From: Aurantimicrobium sp.
Lineage (GTDB): Bacteria > Actinomycetota > Actinomycetes > Actinomycetales > Microbacteriaceae
Reading direction: 5' to 3'
DNA: 64,000 bases
Assembly: GCA_024644865.1 (NCBI GenBank)
Contig: JAHEGZ010000005.1
Coordinates: 16,271 to 80,270, forward strand
The notes beneath the pieces were generated by a model. That model did no database searches. It was not told the DNA's origin and saw only the letters and a program-made list of their open reading frames with translations. The position numbers were made by a program, and so were the translations under genes. Positions within the stretch are counted from its first letter, which is position 1, and each line of letters starts with the position of its first letter. Below are positions 34,382 through 42,956 of the stretch, piece by piece.

Positions 34382-36174
34382 GAGTTCACCCCGTCACTCG
34401 AAGGGGTGTCGAGAAGCGTTGATTCCGCATCCAGCGCTGAGATCACATGTCGATAGCGGGGGGAGCGAGCCAGGAGCTCTTTGTGCGTTCCGATTTCGGC
34501 GATGACTCCGTGGTCGAGCAGCGCCACCCTGTCGGCAAGCATTACGGTCGAAGGCCGGTGTGCCACCACGAGTGCCGTGGTTCGGCTGAGCACGCTGCGC
34601 AAGGCCTGCTCGACCATTGCTTCGGTGTTTACGTCGAGGGCCGAAAGTGGGTCGTCGAGAATCATCATGCGCGGCTGCGTTGCAATCGCTCGAGCCAGTG
34701 CGAGGCGCTGACGCTGTCCACCAGAGAGACTCAGACCCTCTTCGCCCACCCGAGTCTCTGTGCCCTTGGGGAGCTCGGCCACAAATGCGGCCTGAGCGAT
34801 GTCGAGGGCTGACTGAAGTGTGACATCCGCCTCCTCGCCAGGATGATCGACCAAGTCTTCTCGACCAAGGAGAACGTTCTCGCGCACAGAGAGCGAGAAA
34901 AGCGTGGGGTCTTCGAATGCCATGGCCACTTCGGTGCGCAAGCTCTCGAGGGTGACATCGCGAACGTCTTGGCCGTCAATCAGGATGCGCCCGGCAGTGA
35001 CATCGTTCAACCGCGCGACAAGCGACGTTACGGTCGACTTGCCCGAGCCGGTGAGTCCGATGAGAGCCACGGTTTCACCCGGGGCCACGCGGAGGTTGAG
35101 GCCGTTGATGATGTCGGGTTCGCCCTCGGCGGTGTCGGCAAACCTGAAGTGCACGTTTTCGAATACGAGTTCGCCCGGTCCGGGGGACATGGCGACGGCA
35201 CCGGGTTCGTCGTGAATATCGACGGGGGAGTCGATGACGTCGTAGTAACGATCGAGCGCGTTCGAAGCATCGATGGTCAGGGCTAACAACATGCCGATGT
35301 TTTCTAGGGGCCAGCGCAGCACCGCAGAGGTGGCAAAGAACGCGAACATGGTTCCGACCGTCACCACACCATTGGCTGCCAGCCCGATGCCGAGAAGTAG
35401 CGTGGCGGCCAGGGCTGTGTCCGGAATCAGGACGAGCCAGAACGACAGTCGCCCGGCGGTGCGCCCCTTGGCCAGTTCGGTTTCGCGCAGTTGTGTGGCG
35501 CGGTCGTTGAACTTGCGTTGGAAGTGCTCGGAGCGACCGAACGACTTGATCACGCGCACGCCGTGGACCGACTCTTCGACCGAGGTGGTAAGTTCGCCGG
35601 CCTGGTCTTGTGCCTGGCGCGACACCTTGTTGAAGGCGAATCTAAACCGGATGCTGATGTAGACCAGGGGCAGAATGAACACGGTGAAAACGAGACCGAG
35701 CAGGGCGTTCATCCAGAACAGAACACCGAGGCCCAGAACGAGCGTGAAGGCGCTGACGACGATTGACACAAAACCGAAGCTGAGCCAGCGACGCATGGTG
35801 CTGACATCGCCCATGGCGCGCGACAGCAATTGCCCGCTTTGCCACCTGTCGTGGAATGAAATAGGCAGGCGCTGCAGTCGGCTGTAGATGGCGATGCGCA
35901 CGCTGCCGTCGAGCATTGCTCCTGGCTGCAATACGAAAAATCGACGCAAGAACAGCAGCCCGGCCTCGACGATGCTCAGACCCAGTAGCAAGAAAGCCGA
36001 AGGCCAAATTTGCCGGGCGTCACCGGTCGACAGGGGGCCGTCAACCAGGGCGCGTAAAACATAGGGGATGCTCAGCGCAACGGCCGAGCTGAACATGGCG
36101 ACAATCACGCCAATGATCAATTTGGGTAGCGCGTCGCCCATGTAGGGCATGAGGCGACGCAGGTTATTGAACAT
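34378..36174 (-). CDS. ABC exporter subunit with degenerate ATP site
   Basis: 598 residues, same layout as its partner: six membrane helices then an ATPase. Walker A LTGSGKSTV and signature LSLSGGQRQRLALARA are normal. The Walker B is MMILDDPLSALD, with Asp in place of the catalytic Glu, and the Q-loop reads AFEDPTLFS, with Glu for Gln. These are the signs of the degenerate subunit of heterodimeric exporters such as TM287/288 or LmrCD. The gene starts 7 nt after the preceding DsbA-like gene ends, in a five-gene operon. Confidence 0.9.
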   Translation of the reverse strand: MFNNLRRLMPYMGDALPKLIIGVIVAMFSSAVALSIPYVLRALVDGPLSTGDARQIWPSAFLLLGLSIVEAGLLFLRRFFVLQPGAMLDGSVRIAIYSRLQRLPISFHDRWQSGQLLSRAMGDVSTMRRWLSFGFVSIVVSAFTLVLGLGVLFWMNALLGLVFTVFILPLVYISIRFRFAFNKVSRQAQDQAGELTTSVEESVHGVRVIKSFGRSEHFQRKFNDRATQLRETELAKGRTAGRLSFWLVLIPDTALAATLLLGIGLAANGVVTVGTMFAFFATSAVLRWPLENIGMLLALTIDASNALDRYYDVIDSPVDIHDEPGAVAMSPGPGELVFENVHFRFADTAEGEPDIINGLNLRVAPGETVALIGLTGSGKSTVTSLVARLNDVTAGRILIDGQDVRDVTLESLRTEVAMAFEDPTLFSLSVRENVLLGREDLVDHPGEEADVTLQSALDIAQAAFVAELPKGTETRVGEEGLSLSGGQRQRLALARAIATQPRMMILDDPLSALDVNTEAMVEQALRSVLSRTTALVVAHRPSTVMLADRVALLDHGVIAEIGTHKELLARSPRYRHVISALDAESTLLDTPSSDGVNS

Positions 36175-36181
36175 GGAGGGC

Positions 36182-36838
36182 TTAGCGCTCGCTCAATGCT
36201 TGTTCGAGAGCCCCGGTGAATGCCTCTGCGGGCTGCGCCCCCGAAAGGCCATACCGGCCGTCGATGACGTAGAACGGCACGCCCTGGATGCCGTAGGCGA
36301 CCGCTTGCTGCACGTCGGCCTCTACGGCCTCGGCGTATTCGCCGGATTCGAGGCTGCTGAGCACTGCGTCGCGGTCGAGACCGACCTGGGAGGCTAAATC
36401 AGCGAGCTGTTCAAGGTTTCCCACATGGCCGCCTTCGATGAAGTAGGCCTTGAGCAGTCGCTCTTTCATCTCGACCTGTTTGCCGTGTGTCTTGGCAAAG
36501 TGCAGCACCTCGTGAGCCTTGCGGGTGTTCGTCTGGTGTACGAGTTCGTAGTGGTAGTCAAGTCCGACTTCAGCGGCCACGGTGGTCACTCGCTCGAGCA
36601 TCTGATGAACCTGGTCGACCGGGAGGCCTTTGCGTTCGCTGAGGTAGTCAACCGGTGTGCCCTCGAAGTCGACGGGTGTGTCGGGCGAGAGCTCGAACGA
36701 GTGGTACTCAATTTCGACCGGACGACCGAAGGCTTTGACGCCGTCTTCGAACTTGCGTTTGCCGATGTAGCACCACGGGCACTGAACATCCGACCAGATG
36801 TCGACTTTGATCGGTGTCTGGTCAGTTGCCGCGCTCAT
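36182..36838 (-). CDS. DsbA-family oxidoreductase, FrnE-like
   Basis: 218 residues. The active site is CPWC in WSDVQCPWCYIGKRKFEDG, near residue 19-22, followed by an inserted helical domain and the cis-proline region QGVPFYVIDGRYGLSGAQ. No signal peptide, so it acts in the cytoplasm, as do other FrnE-like proteins, possibly in disulfide isomerisation or detoxification. ATG at 36838 lies right after the preceding stop; a longer frame would add arginine-rich sequence from within the upstream gene. Second half of the operon that includes the ABC exporter. Confidence 0.85.
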   Translation of the reverse strand: MSAATDQTPIKVDIWSDVQCPWCYIGKRKFEDGVKAFGRPVEIEYHSFELSPDTPVDFEGTPVDYLSERKGLPVDQVHQMLERVTTVAAEVGLDYHYELVHQTNTRKAHEVLHFAKTHGKQVEMKERLLKAYFIEGGHVGNLEQLADLASQVGLDRDAVLSSLESGEYAEAVEADVQQAVAYGIQGVPFYVIDGRYGLSGAQPAEAFTGALEQALSER

Positions 36839-36840
36839 GT

Positions 36841-37365
36841 TTAAACGTCCTTGTGTCGAAGTTCCTCTAGCCAACCATGTTCTTCACTCGAGAGTGAAAG
36901 CATGTCGAGGGCGTGAACGTATTTCGCGGCCAATCGATTCCGTAATTCTGCGGGCAATCTGGCCGCGCGCACGTAATTAGTGTTGTCGGCGATATCGGCA
37001 AGTTTCACTAGACGGGCACCCGGATGCTCGGCAATTTCGAGATAGTAGGGGTCGAGTTCTTCAGCGGAGATTCCGGGCGGCTTGGTCAACAATCGAACGA
37101 TGTTCGCTGTCTCGAGGGAAAAGCCCATCCGTATGAGATCACCTGGTGTGTAGAAGAACCCGAATTCAGGGCCGTCTTCTATGACGTCGTGCAGGTAGGC
37201 AGCGCAGATGAGATCTTCGCGGTCGGCGGCTTCGAGTGTGGCAAAAGCCGGGTGTGACTGCACATTTGCCGCCACACGAGCAGGATGCCCGGCGTAGGGC
37301 GCACCTGCTTGATCTCGTTGAGCGGCGTGCACGCGCGCGCTCAGAACCTGTGCCTGCGAAATCAC
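36841..37365 (-). CDS. single-domain HD hydrolase resembling a small alarmone hydrolase
   Basis: 174 residues. The set of metal and substrate residues of RelA/SpoT-type HD domains is present: His27 in GHPARVA, His59-Asp60 with Glu63-Asp64 in LHDVIEDG, and Asp124 in LVKLADIADN. It has only the hydrolase domain and no synthetase, TGS or ACT domain, close to the size of MESH1-type ppGpp hydrolases. It could hydrolyse (p)ppGpp or another nucleotide; the sequence does not settle it. GTG start overlaps the stop of the small upstream gene (GTGA). Confidence 0.75.
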   Translation of the reverse strand: MISQAQVLSARVHAAQRDQAGAPYAGHPARVAANVQSHPAFATLEAADREDLICAAYLHDVIEDGPEFGFFYTPGDLIRMGFSLETANIVRLLTKPPGISAEELDPYYLEIAEHPGARLVKLADIADNTNYVRAARLPAELRNRLAAKYVHALDMLSLSSEEHGWLEELRHKDV

Positions 37366-37544
37366 GACAGCTCGATTCCGTCGTTGGGAATGTCGATAAT
37401 CAGACCCTTGGCCTTAACGTTTCGCACCCAGATAACCATCTCGTCGTAGTCCTCAGATTCGGCCTTATCACGGCATCCGAAGCTGTCTTTGTCGAGGTCG
37501 GCCATGATGTGACGCAACATGGCGGATGAACGGTCCATACTCAT
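37362..37544 (-). CDS. 60-residue hypothetical protein, first gene of the HD/DsbA/ABC operon
   Basis: Sixty residues from ATG at 37544, with GGGAGGA seven nucleotides upstream, a strong ribosome-binding site. A helical first half (DRSSAMLRHIMADLDKDS) and a beta-rich second half (MVIWVRNVKAKGLIIDIP) suggest a small soluble fold. No family was recognised. Its stop codon overlaps the HD hydrolase start, so its product may act with that enzyme. A longer frame upstream exists but lacks a start signal. Confidence 0.6.
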   Translation of the reverse strand: MSMDRSSAMLRHIMADLDKDSFGCRDKAESEDYDEMVIWVRNVKAKGLIIDIPNDGIELS

Positions 37545-37638
37545 TTTTTTCCTCCCGCGCGGGCTTGTGGCCCCAGCGAACTCTGCGCGCACCGGATCTC
37601 GGCACAGTTCCAGAGTGACATGGGCCACTGACGGCGAG

Positions 37639-38703
37639 CTACTTGGAGCGGCTGGGAGTGGGCGTTGGTGTGGGCGTGGACTCCGGGGGCAAGTATTCAG
37701 AGAGCTTGTCAGCGGCGAGGAACATTTTCACTCGAGCGAGCTGGTCTTGATCGACGTTCCAGAAAGTGTGCGGCCCGCGGGAGAATTGCCCCTTGACCGA
37801 AAGCGTGAAGAAGCGCACATCCTTTGCCGTCAGCCCCGAGTAGGACTGCGCGAGTTTGAGAATGTAGCCGGCGTTGAGACCGTCATCGACGGAGACAGAG
37901 TTGATGATCGCCTGGTAGACGTTCACCATTTCGCCGGGGTTTGTGAGGGACCCGCCGTGCAGAACTTTGTCGAGGCACGCCTGCAAGAAGAGTTGTTGGT
38001 TGATCACTCGACGCTTGTCGCCGTCGGCAAACTGGTGTCGACCGCGAACAAATGCGAGGGCCTTGCCGCCCATGAGGCGAACTTTGCCGACCTTGAAGGT
38101 GAAGATGCCTTCACTGAACTCGGTGGGGTTGTCGACGATGACGCCGCCGAGCGCGGTTGAAACGCGTTCAACACCGAGAAAGTCAATGACGGCGACGTGG
38201 TCGATCTTGATACCCAGCAGGTTCTCGACGGTGTCGACCGCAAGCGGAACGCCGCCGAAGAACATCGCCCAGTTCAGCTTGCCCGACCCGTTGTCTTTGA
38301 TCGGCACGTACATGTCGCGAAGGAGAGTGATCGCCTGCACGCTCTTGCGATCAGCCGGAATGTGCACGAGCACCATCGTGTCGGAGCGCGAACCGTCGTT
38401 CAGCCCGTTTGCCGTGTCAATTTGTCCGCGCGTGTCCGAACCGAGCAGCAGGATGTTCTGGTCGCCATAGCTGGGTGCAGTTCGCGTGCTCAGCGGGTTG
38501 GCCAAGACCGTGCGACTGTGGTCGAAGTAGTACAGGGCTCCTGCTCCAGCCCCGGCAACGAGCACCACAAACGCGAGCACGGAAGACAGCGCGACGACGA
38601 GACCTCGACCGCGGCGGCGACGAGCGTGGCGCAGGGCAGGTCTGCGGCGGGCATCCGTGCGGTGTTGTCCGGCGACGCCCAGAATTTTGGTGCGCTTGGC
38701 CAC
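37639..38703 (-). CDS. LytR-CpsA-Psr (LCP) family wall polymer transferase
   Basis: 354 residues. A basic N-terminal cytoplasmic tail is followed by a membrane helix (about residues 34-58) and the LCP domain with ILLLGSDTRGQ, RSDTMVLVHIPADR and ITLLRDMYVPI, whose Arg and Asp residues bind pyrophosphate lipids. A Pro/Thr-rich end (TPTPTPTPSRSK) probably passes into the wall. LCP enzymes attach teichoic-acid-like or other polymers to peptidoglycan. It overlaps the end of dapD by 1 nt, suggesting co-transcription from the dapD promoter. Confidence 0.9.
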   Translation of the reverse strand: MAKRTKILGVAGQHRTDARRRPALRHARRRRGRGLVVALSSVLAFVVLVAGAGAGALYYFDHSRTVLANPLSTRTAPSYGDQNILLLGSDTRGQIDTANGLNDGSRSDTMVLVHIPADRKSVQAITLLRDMYVPIKDNGSGKLNWAMFFGGVPLAVDTVENLLGIKIDHVAVIDFLGVERVSTALGGVIVDNPTEFSEGIFTFKVGKVRLMGGKALAFVRGRHQFADGDKRRVINQQLFLQACLDKVLHGGSLTNPGEMVNVYQAIINSVSVDDGLNAGYILKLAQSYSGLTAKDVRFFTLSVKGQFSRGPHTFWNVDQDQLARVKMFLAADKLSEYLPPESTPTPTPTPSRSK

Positions 38704-39647
38704 TAGTGCAGCGTGGAGTTCAGGGTGATGCCCGCGCCGGTGCGAGAAGAGACTTCAACGGCGCCGGTCTGTGAGTTGCGACGGAACAACAGACCGCTGA
38801 CGCCCGATAGCTCAAGCGCCTTGACAGTGCGAGGAGCATCGCCCACAACCAAAATCTTGGTTCCTGCGGTCACGTATAGACCGGCTTCAACAACACAGTC
38901 ATCACCGATGGAGATGCCTAACCCCGCGTTGGCACCAAGCAGTGAGCGCGCGCCAATGGAGATGCGCTGGGTGCCGCCACCCGAGAGAGTCCCCATGATG
39001 GATGCGCCACCGCCGATATCGCTGCCGTCGCCCACGACGACGCCCTGAGAAATGCGTCCCTCAACCATGCTCGCGCCGAGGGTGCCCGCATTGAAGTTCA
39101 CGAAACCCTCGTGCATGATGACCGTGCCAGGGGCTAGGTGTGCGCCCAAACGAACTCGCGACGCGTCAGCAATTCGTACGCGATCGGGCGTGACGTAATC
39201 GGTGAGTCGGGGGAAGCGGTCGATGCCCTGAATTTGGATTCCATCGCGCACGAGTGCCGGGCGAAGAGCCGTTGCGTCGTCCGGGTGAATCGGGCCGGCT
39301 GTGGTCCAGGCCACGTTGGGCAGTTGGCCGAAGATGCCATCCAAGTTGATGGTGTTGGGCGCGACCAGGAGGTGCGAGAGCAAGTGCAGGCGCAGGTAGG
39401 CGTCTGAGGTGCCAGCCGGTGCATCGACAAGGCTGATCTCGACAGCAACGACCTCGACCCGAACGTTGCGACGTGCGTCATCGCGAACATAGGCATTGAG
39501 TTCGGCCGGTGCGCTCACGGCAGTAGCGCCAGCGGGCATGCGGCCCAGAGTGGGTGCCGGGTACCAGGTGTCGAGAACGGTGCCGTCACCCGAAATGGTG
39601 GCGAGACCGTATCCCCAAGCGTGCGTGTGTTCGAGCGTCGAAGCCAT
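38703..39647 (-). CDS. dapD: tetrahydrodipicolinate N-succinyltransferase
   Basis: 314 residues, the actinobacterial type of DapD with a distinct N-terminal domain and a left-handed beta-helix of hexapeptide repeats (about 160-260), seen as [40 protein letters not shown] and similar turns. It adds succinate from succinyl-CoA to tetrahydrodipicolinate, opening the branch whose later steps are carried out by dapC and dapE, both in this window. ATG at 39647 has a leaderless-type -10 six nucleotides upstream. Confidence 0.93.
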   Translation of the reverse strand: MASTLEHTHAWGYGLATISGDGTVLDTWYPAPTLGRMPAGATAVSAPAELNAYVRDDARRNVRVEVVAVEISLVDAPAGTSDAYLRLHLLSHLLVAPNTINLDGIFGQLPNVAWTTAGPIHPDDATALRPALVRDGIQIQGIDRFPRLTDYVTPDRVRIADASRVRLGAHLAPGTVIMHEGFVNFNAGTLGASMVEGRISQGVVVGDGSDIGGGASIMGTLSGGGTQRISIGARSLLGANAGLGISIGDDCVVEAGLYVTAGTKILVVGDAPRTVKALELSGVSGLLFRRNSQTGAVEVSSRTGAGITLNSTLH

Positions 39648-39678
39648 ACCTCTAGGTTACCCGCCATAAACTTGAGCC
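39648..39678. promoter_or_regulatory. divergent leaderless promoters of dapD and dapE
   Basis: The 31-bp gap contains TAACCT on the minus strand (39659-39654), 6 nt before the dapD ATG, and TAAACT on the plus strand (39667-39672), 6 nt before the dapE ATG. The two -10 elements are 7 bp apart on opposite strands. Each gene's -35 region lies inside or next to the other gene's start. Confidence 0.6.
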
Positions 39679-40746
39679 ATGTCGTCTGCTGCCGCTCTCA
39701 ACACCTCTGCCGGGGTCGCCGAGCTTACGGGCGCAATTTGCGACATCGAGTCGGTCTCGGGCAATGAATCCGCGCTCGCCGACGCGATTGAGAGCACCCT
39801 TCGAACTGCAGGCCACCTTGAAGTGATTCGGGATGCCGATGCCATCGTGGCCCGCACGAACCTCGGTCGCCCCCAGCGTGTCATCGTCGCCGGACACATC
39901 GACACAGTGCCTGTCAACAACAACCTGCCGACCCGCCTCGAGGGAGCCGAGCTCGTCGGCCGCGGAACGGTCGATATGAAGGGTGGCGTCGCCGTCGCGC
40001 TCAAGCTCGCGGTCGAGCTCACCGACCCTCGCCACGACATCACCTGGATTTTTTACGATCACGAAGAGGTCGCATCCGAACTCAATGGTCTCGGGCGAAT
40101 CGCTCGCTCTCGACCGGAACTGCTCGAGGCTGATTTCGCGATTTTGGGGGAACCCAGCAACGGCACGGTTGAGGGTGGCTGCAACGGAACACTGCGCGTG
40201 ATCGTGTCGACCACGGGCAAACGTGCCCATTCGGCGCGGGCATGGATGGGCGACAATGCCATTCACAAGCTTGCTGGTGCCCTGACCTCACTGCGTGCCT
40301 ACGAGCCTGAGAGCGTCAAAGTAGATGGGCTCGTGTACCGCGAAGGTCTGAGCGCCGTCGGAATCAGCGGGGGAGTTGCGGGCAACGTCATTCCCGACGA
40401 CGCAGCTCTCGTGGTGAACTACCGCTTTGCACCCGACAAAAACGTTGAACAGGCGCTAGCTCACGTGCGTGAGGTCTTCGCGGGTTACGAGGTCGAGGTC
40501 GACGACAGCGCACCCGGTGCTCGTCCCGGACTGACCTCGGCGATAGCCCAGGAGTTCATCGCAGCAGTCGCAGCGGCTCCGGCGGCCAAGTACGGCTGGA
40601 CCGACGTGGCTCGTTTCAGTGAGTTCGGTATTCCGGCAGTGAACTTTGGCCCGGGTGATCCCGCGCTGGCGCACACTGATGACGAGCGCGTTCCGGTTGC
40701 TCAGATTGTCGAGTGCGAGCGCGTTCTACGCACCTGGCTGAGCTAG
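39679..40746 (+). CDS. dapE: succinyl-diaminopimelate desuccinylase
   Basis: 355 residues, M20 metallopeptidase. Metal-site motifs are in VIVAGHIDTVPVNNN, GRGTVDMKGGVAVAL, FYDHEEVASELNGLG and LGEPSNG, and a dimerisation domain occupies the middle. It removes succinate from N-succinyl-diaminopimelate, giving LL-diaminopimelate for lysine and peptidoglycan. It is divergent from dapD, which fits the assignment better than a general peptidase. The mannosyltransferase gene begins at the base after its stop. Confidence 0.93.
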   Translation: MSSAAALNTSAGVAELTGAICDIESVSGNESALADAIESTLRTAGHLEVIRDADAIVARTNLGRPQRVIVAGHIDTVPVNNNLPTRLEGAELVGRGTVDMKGGVAVALKLAVELTDPRHDITWIFYDHEEVASELNGLGRIARSRPELLEADFAILGEPSNGTVEGGCNGTLRVIVSTTGKRAHSARAWMGDNAIHKLAGALTSLRAYEPESVKVDGLVYREGLSAVGISGGVAGNVIPDDAALVVNYRFAPDKNVEQALAHVREVFAGYEVEVDDSAPGARPGLTSAIAQEFIAAVAAAPAAKYGWTDVARFSEFGIPAVNFGPGDPALAHTDDERVPVAQIVECERVLRTWLS

Positions 40747-41940
40747 ATGTACGCACTTGCCGGCCGTTCGGGGCGCATCCTTGGGATGCCCTGGTGGCTG
40801 GCCGTCACTCTCGTTTTCATCGTCGGGCGACTCATCTCAACCGCGATGCTCGCCTGGTACGCGGCGCATCAGGGAGCGAATCCGTGGACGGGGGCGCATC
40901 CGAGCCTGGGTGATTTCTCGAGCATCTGGGACGGCCGCTGGTACAACCTGATTGCCCAAGCGGGTTATCCCAAGATTCTTCCGCACGACCCGAGCGGTCA
41001 CGTGATTGAGAACTCGTGGGCTTTCTTGCCGCTGTATCCCGTGATGTGCTCACTGTTGATGACGCTGACCGGGCTCGATTGGAACACCGCCGCGATCAGC
41101 GTTTCTGTTGCGTGTGCATTCGGCGCGTCACTGGTTATCTATCGTCTCTTCGCAAAATTCCTGCCTGTGCAGCAGGCATTTTTCGCCATCGTGCTTTTTA
41201 ACTTCGCTCCCGTCTCTCCGATCTACCAGGTGGCCTACGCCGAGTCACTCCAGCTGTTGCTCATTGCAATCGCGCTGCTGTTGCTGGTCAACCGCGCCTA
41301 CCTCTGGATTGTTCCCGTCGTGCTTCTTTTAGGGTTCACTCGCCCGGGTGCCCTGGCCTTGGCACTCACGCTGGGCCTCCACGGTATCTTCAGATTCGTT
41401 CGCCGAAGGCGCTCACCGTTTCCGGTCAGTGACCGATGGAAACTTTTGGTCGCGATCGTGTTTAGCCTCGTGGCGGGCTTTGCGTGGCTGATCATTGCTG
41501 GCGTCGTCACGGGAGTTCCCGGCGCGTACCTCCAGACCGAACTGGCGTGGCGCAGTGTCTATGTGGGCTGGGATGCTCTGGTGCCATTTACCCCGTGGAT
41601 TCAAGCCGGCCAGTACTGGTTCCCCGGAGTGCCGGGCTATCTGGTCGTACTCGGTGCTGCCGCGCTGTTCGCTGCAGTTATCTTTGCCCCCGCGTCCCGG
41701 CGCCTCGGCCTCGACATGCGGCTATGGATGTTCAGTTATGCCCTGTATTTATTTGCAGTGTTCTTTCCTCAGTCGAGCACTGTGCGCATCCTTGCCCCCA
41801 TGTTTCCGGCGCTCGGACTGTTCGCTGCGCCCCGTTCGCGCGCCTATCGGGTAGCTCTCGTCGTCGTCTTTCTGGTCGCTCAATGGTTCTGGATTGCTCA
41901 GTTCTGGGCGATTAGTGAAAACGACTGGACGCCCCCGTAA
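40747..41940 (+). CDS. PIG-V-like membrane mannosyltransferase (GT-C fold)
   Basis: 397 residues with ten or so hydrophobic segments. An extracytoplasmic loop after the first helix has FSSIWDGRWYNLIAQAGYP with the Trp-Asp and Tyr residues found in the catalytic loop of PIG-V/GPI-type mannosyltransferases, followed by ENSWAFLPLYP. Such GT-C enzymes use polyprenyl-phosphate mannose to modify lipoglycans or proteins outside the membrane. The acceptor here is not known. The ATG follows the dapE stop directly. Confidence 0.8.
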   Translation: MYALAGRSGRILGMPWWLAVTLVFIVGRLISTAMLAWYAAHQGANPWTGAHPSLGDFSSIWDGRWYNLIAQAGYPKILPHDPSGHVIENSWAFLPLYPVMCSLLMTLTGLDWNTAAISVSVACAFGASLVIYRLFAKFLPVQQAFFAIVLFNFAPVSPIYQVAYAESLQLLLIAIALLLLVNRAYLWIVPVVLLLGFTRPGALALALTLGLHGIFRFVRRRRSPFPVSDRWKLLVAIVFSLVAGFAWLIIAGVVTGVPGAYLQTELAWRSVYVGWDALVPFTPWIQAGQYWFPGVPGYLVVLGAAALFAAVIFAPASRRLGLDMRLWMFSYALYLFAVFFPQSSTVRILAPMFPALGLFAAPRSRAYRVALVVVFLVAQWFWIAQFWAISENDWTPP

Positions 41941-42035
41941 ACGCTGTCTGAACATGTGCCCCAGGAGTGCCCCGTGGTAATTCGGTGTTGGAGCAACTGG
42001 GATAATAGAGACAGATAGTTCTGAAAGGGGTGCCC

Positions 42036-42203
42036 ATGGCGGCGCAGAAACCACGTACCGGCGACGGACCCATGGAGGCAACCAAAGAAGGTCGTCTCAT
42101 CATCGTGAAGGTCCCTCTCGAGGGTGGCGGCCGAATGGCTGTTTCGATGACAAACGACGAGGTTACCGAGTTGCACGACTTGCTCGGCAAGGTCCTCGCG
42201 TAG
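42036..42203 (+). CDS. DUF3117 protein
   Basis: 55 residues. The order KPRTGDGPMEATKEGR, IIVKVPLEGGGR and a helix with NDEVTELHDLLGKVL matches DUF3117, a short protein found throughout actinobacteria. It is likely cytoplasmic, with a beta-beta-alpha layout. Function unknown. A AAAGGGG ribosome-binding site precedes the ATG by 5 nt. It sits alone between the mannosyltransferase and a strong terminator. Confidence 0.85.
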   Translation: MAAQKPRTGDGPMEATKEGRLIIVKVPLEGGGRMAVSMTNDEVTELHDLLGKVLA

Positions 42204-42233
42204 TCATACATTTTGAGACTCAGGTCTCGCAAG

Positions 42234-42258
42234 AAAGCCCCGCTTCGGCGGGGCTTTT
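42234..42258. terminator. bidirectional intrinsic terminator
   Basis: AAAGCCCCGC (42234-42243), TTCG loop, then GCGGGGCTTT (42248-42257), followed by a short T-run and preceded by A residues. The TTCG tetraloop gives a very stable hairpin. It serves the DUF3117 gene on the plus strand and the O-methyltransferase gene, which ends at 42266, on the minus strand. Confidence 0.85.
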
Positions 42259-42265
42259 CTCGTTC

Positions 42266-42892
42266 TTATGCAGTCTTGACGATGCTGAGCAACCCGTCAC
42301 CGGCGGGCAGTAGCGACCACACCTGGTTCTCGTCATCGCTGGCGTTTTTCATGATCGCACGCAGCGCACTAGGAACCGCGCCACGCTTGGCCGGCTCGGC
42401 GACCTCGCCGTTCCACAGCGCGTGCGGAATCAGCACGACACCACCGGCGCGAACGAGACGCAAGGCGTGTTCGACGTTGAACAGAAGCTGGCTGGGGTCA
42501 CCGTCGACAACGGCAACGTCGTAGGTGTTTTCGTTCATGCGCGGAAGAACGTCCGCTGCCTTGCCGGTGATCAGACGCACGCGATTGGCGGGGTATCCGG
42601 CTTCGACAAACAGTGGCTTGGACTGCTCGTGGTGGTCGTACTCGTCGTCCAGTGAAGTCAGGGTTGCAGTGGGTGCGCCCGAGAGAAGCCACAGTCCCGA
42701 GACGCCAAATCCGGTGCCGATCTCGATGATGTTCTGGGCCGACGTGCTGGCAGCGGTTATCGCGTACTGTGCGCCGATAACGGGAGAAATTGGTTCGACG
42801 CCGTGCTCCACCGAGAGTTCGCGAGCTTTGAGAATCGTGTTGGATTCTCGGGCGGCGTCGGTGACGTAAATCCAGTCCAGGTGTTCGAGCAT
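42266..42892 (-). CDS. class I SAM-dependent O-methyltransferase
   Basis: 208 residues. Motif I, IIEIGTGFGVSGLWLL, binds S-adenosylmethionine; TSLDDEYDHHEQSKPLF and YDVAVVDGDPSQL follow as in the catechol/caffeoyl-CoA O-methyltransferase family, which uses a metal. The substrate is unknown. It is the ortholog by position of the methyltransferase that stands next to sigE in mycobacteria. A leadered transcript is indicated by AAGGAGGA before the ATG. Confidence 0.82.
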   Translation of the reverse strand: MLEHLDWIYVTDAARESNTILKARELSVEHGVEPISPVIGAQYAITAASTSAQNIIEIGTGFGVSGLWLLSGAPTATLTSLDDEYDHHEQSKPLFVEAGYPANRVRLITGKAADVLPRMNENTYDVAVVDGDPSQLLFNVEHALRLVRAGGVVLIPHALWNGEVAEPAKRGAVPSALRAIMKNASDDENQVWSLLPAGDGLLSIVKTA

Positions 42893-42944
42893 GACGGTTC
42901 CTCCTTGGTCTCAAGACTATGGTGAGAGGCGTTTTTCGGGGCGG

Positions 42945-42956
42945 TAGTCTCGTAGT
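42945..42956 (+). promoter_or_regulatory. leaderless-type -10 element for tatB
   Basis: TAGTCT at 42945-42950, 6 nt, then GTG at 42957. No ribosome-binding site is seen. Confidence 0.5.
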
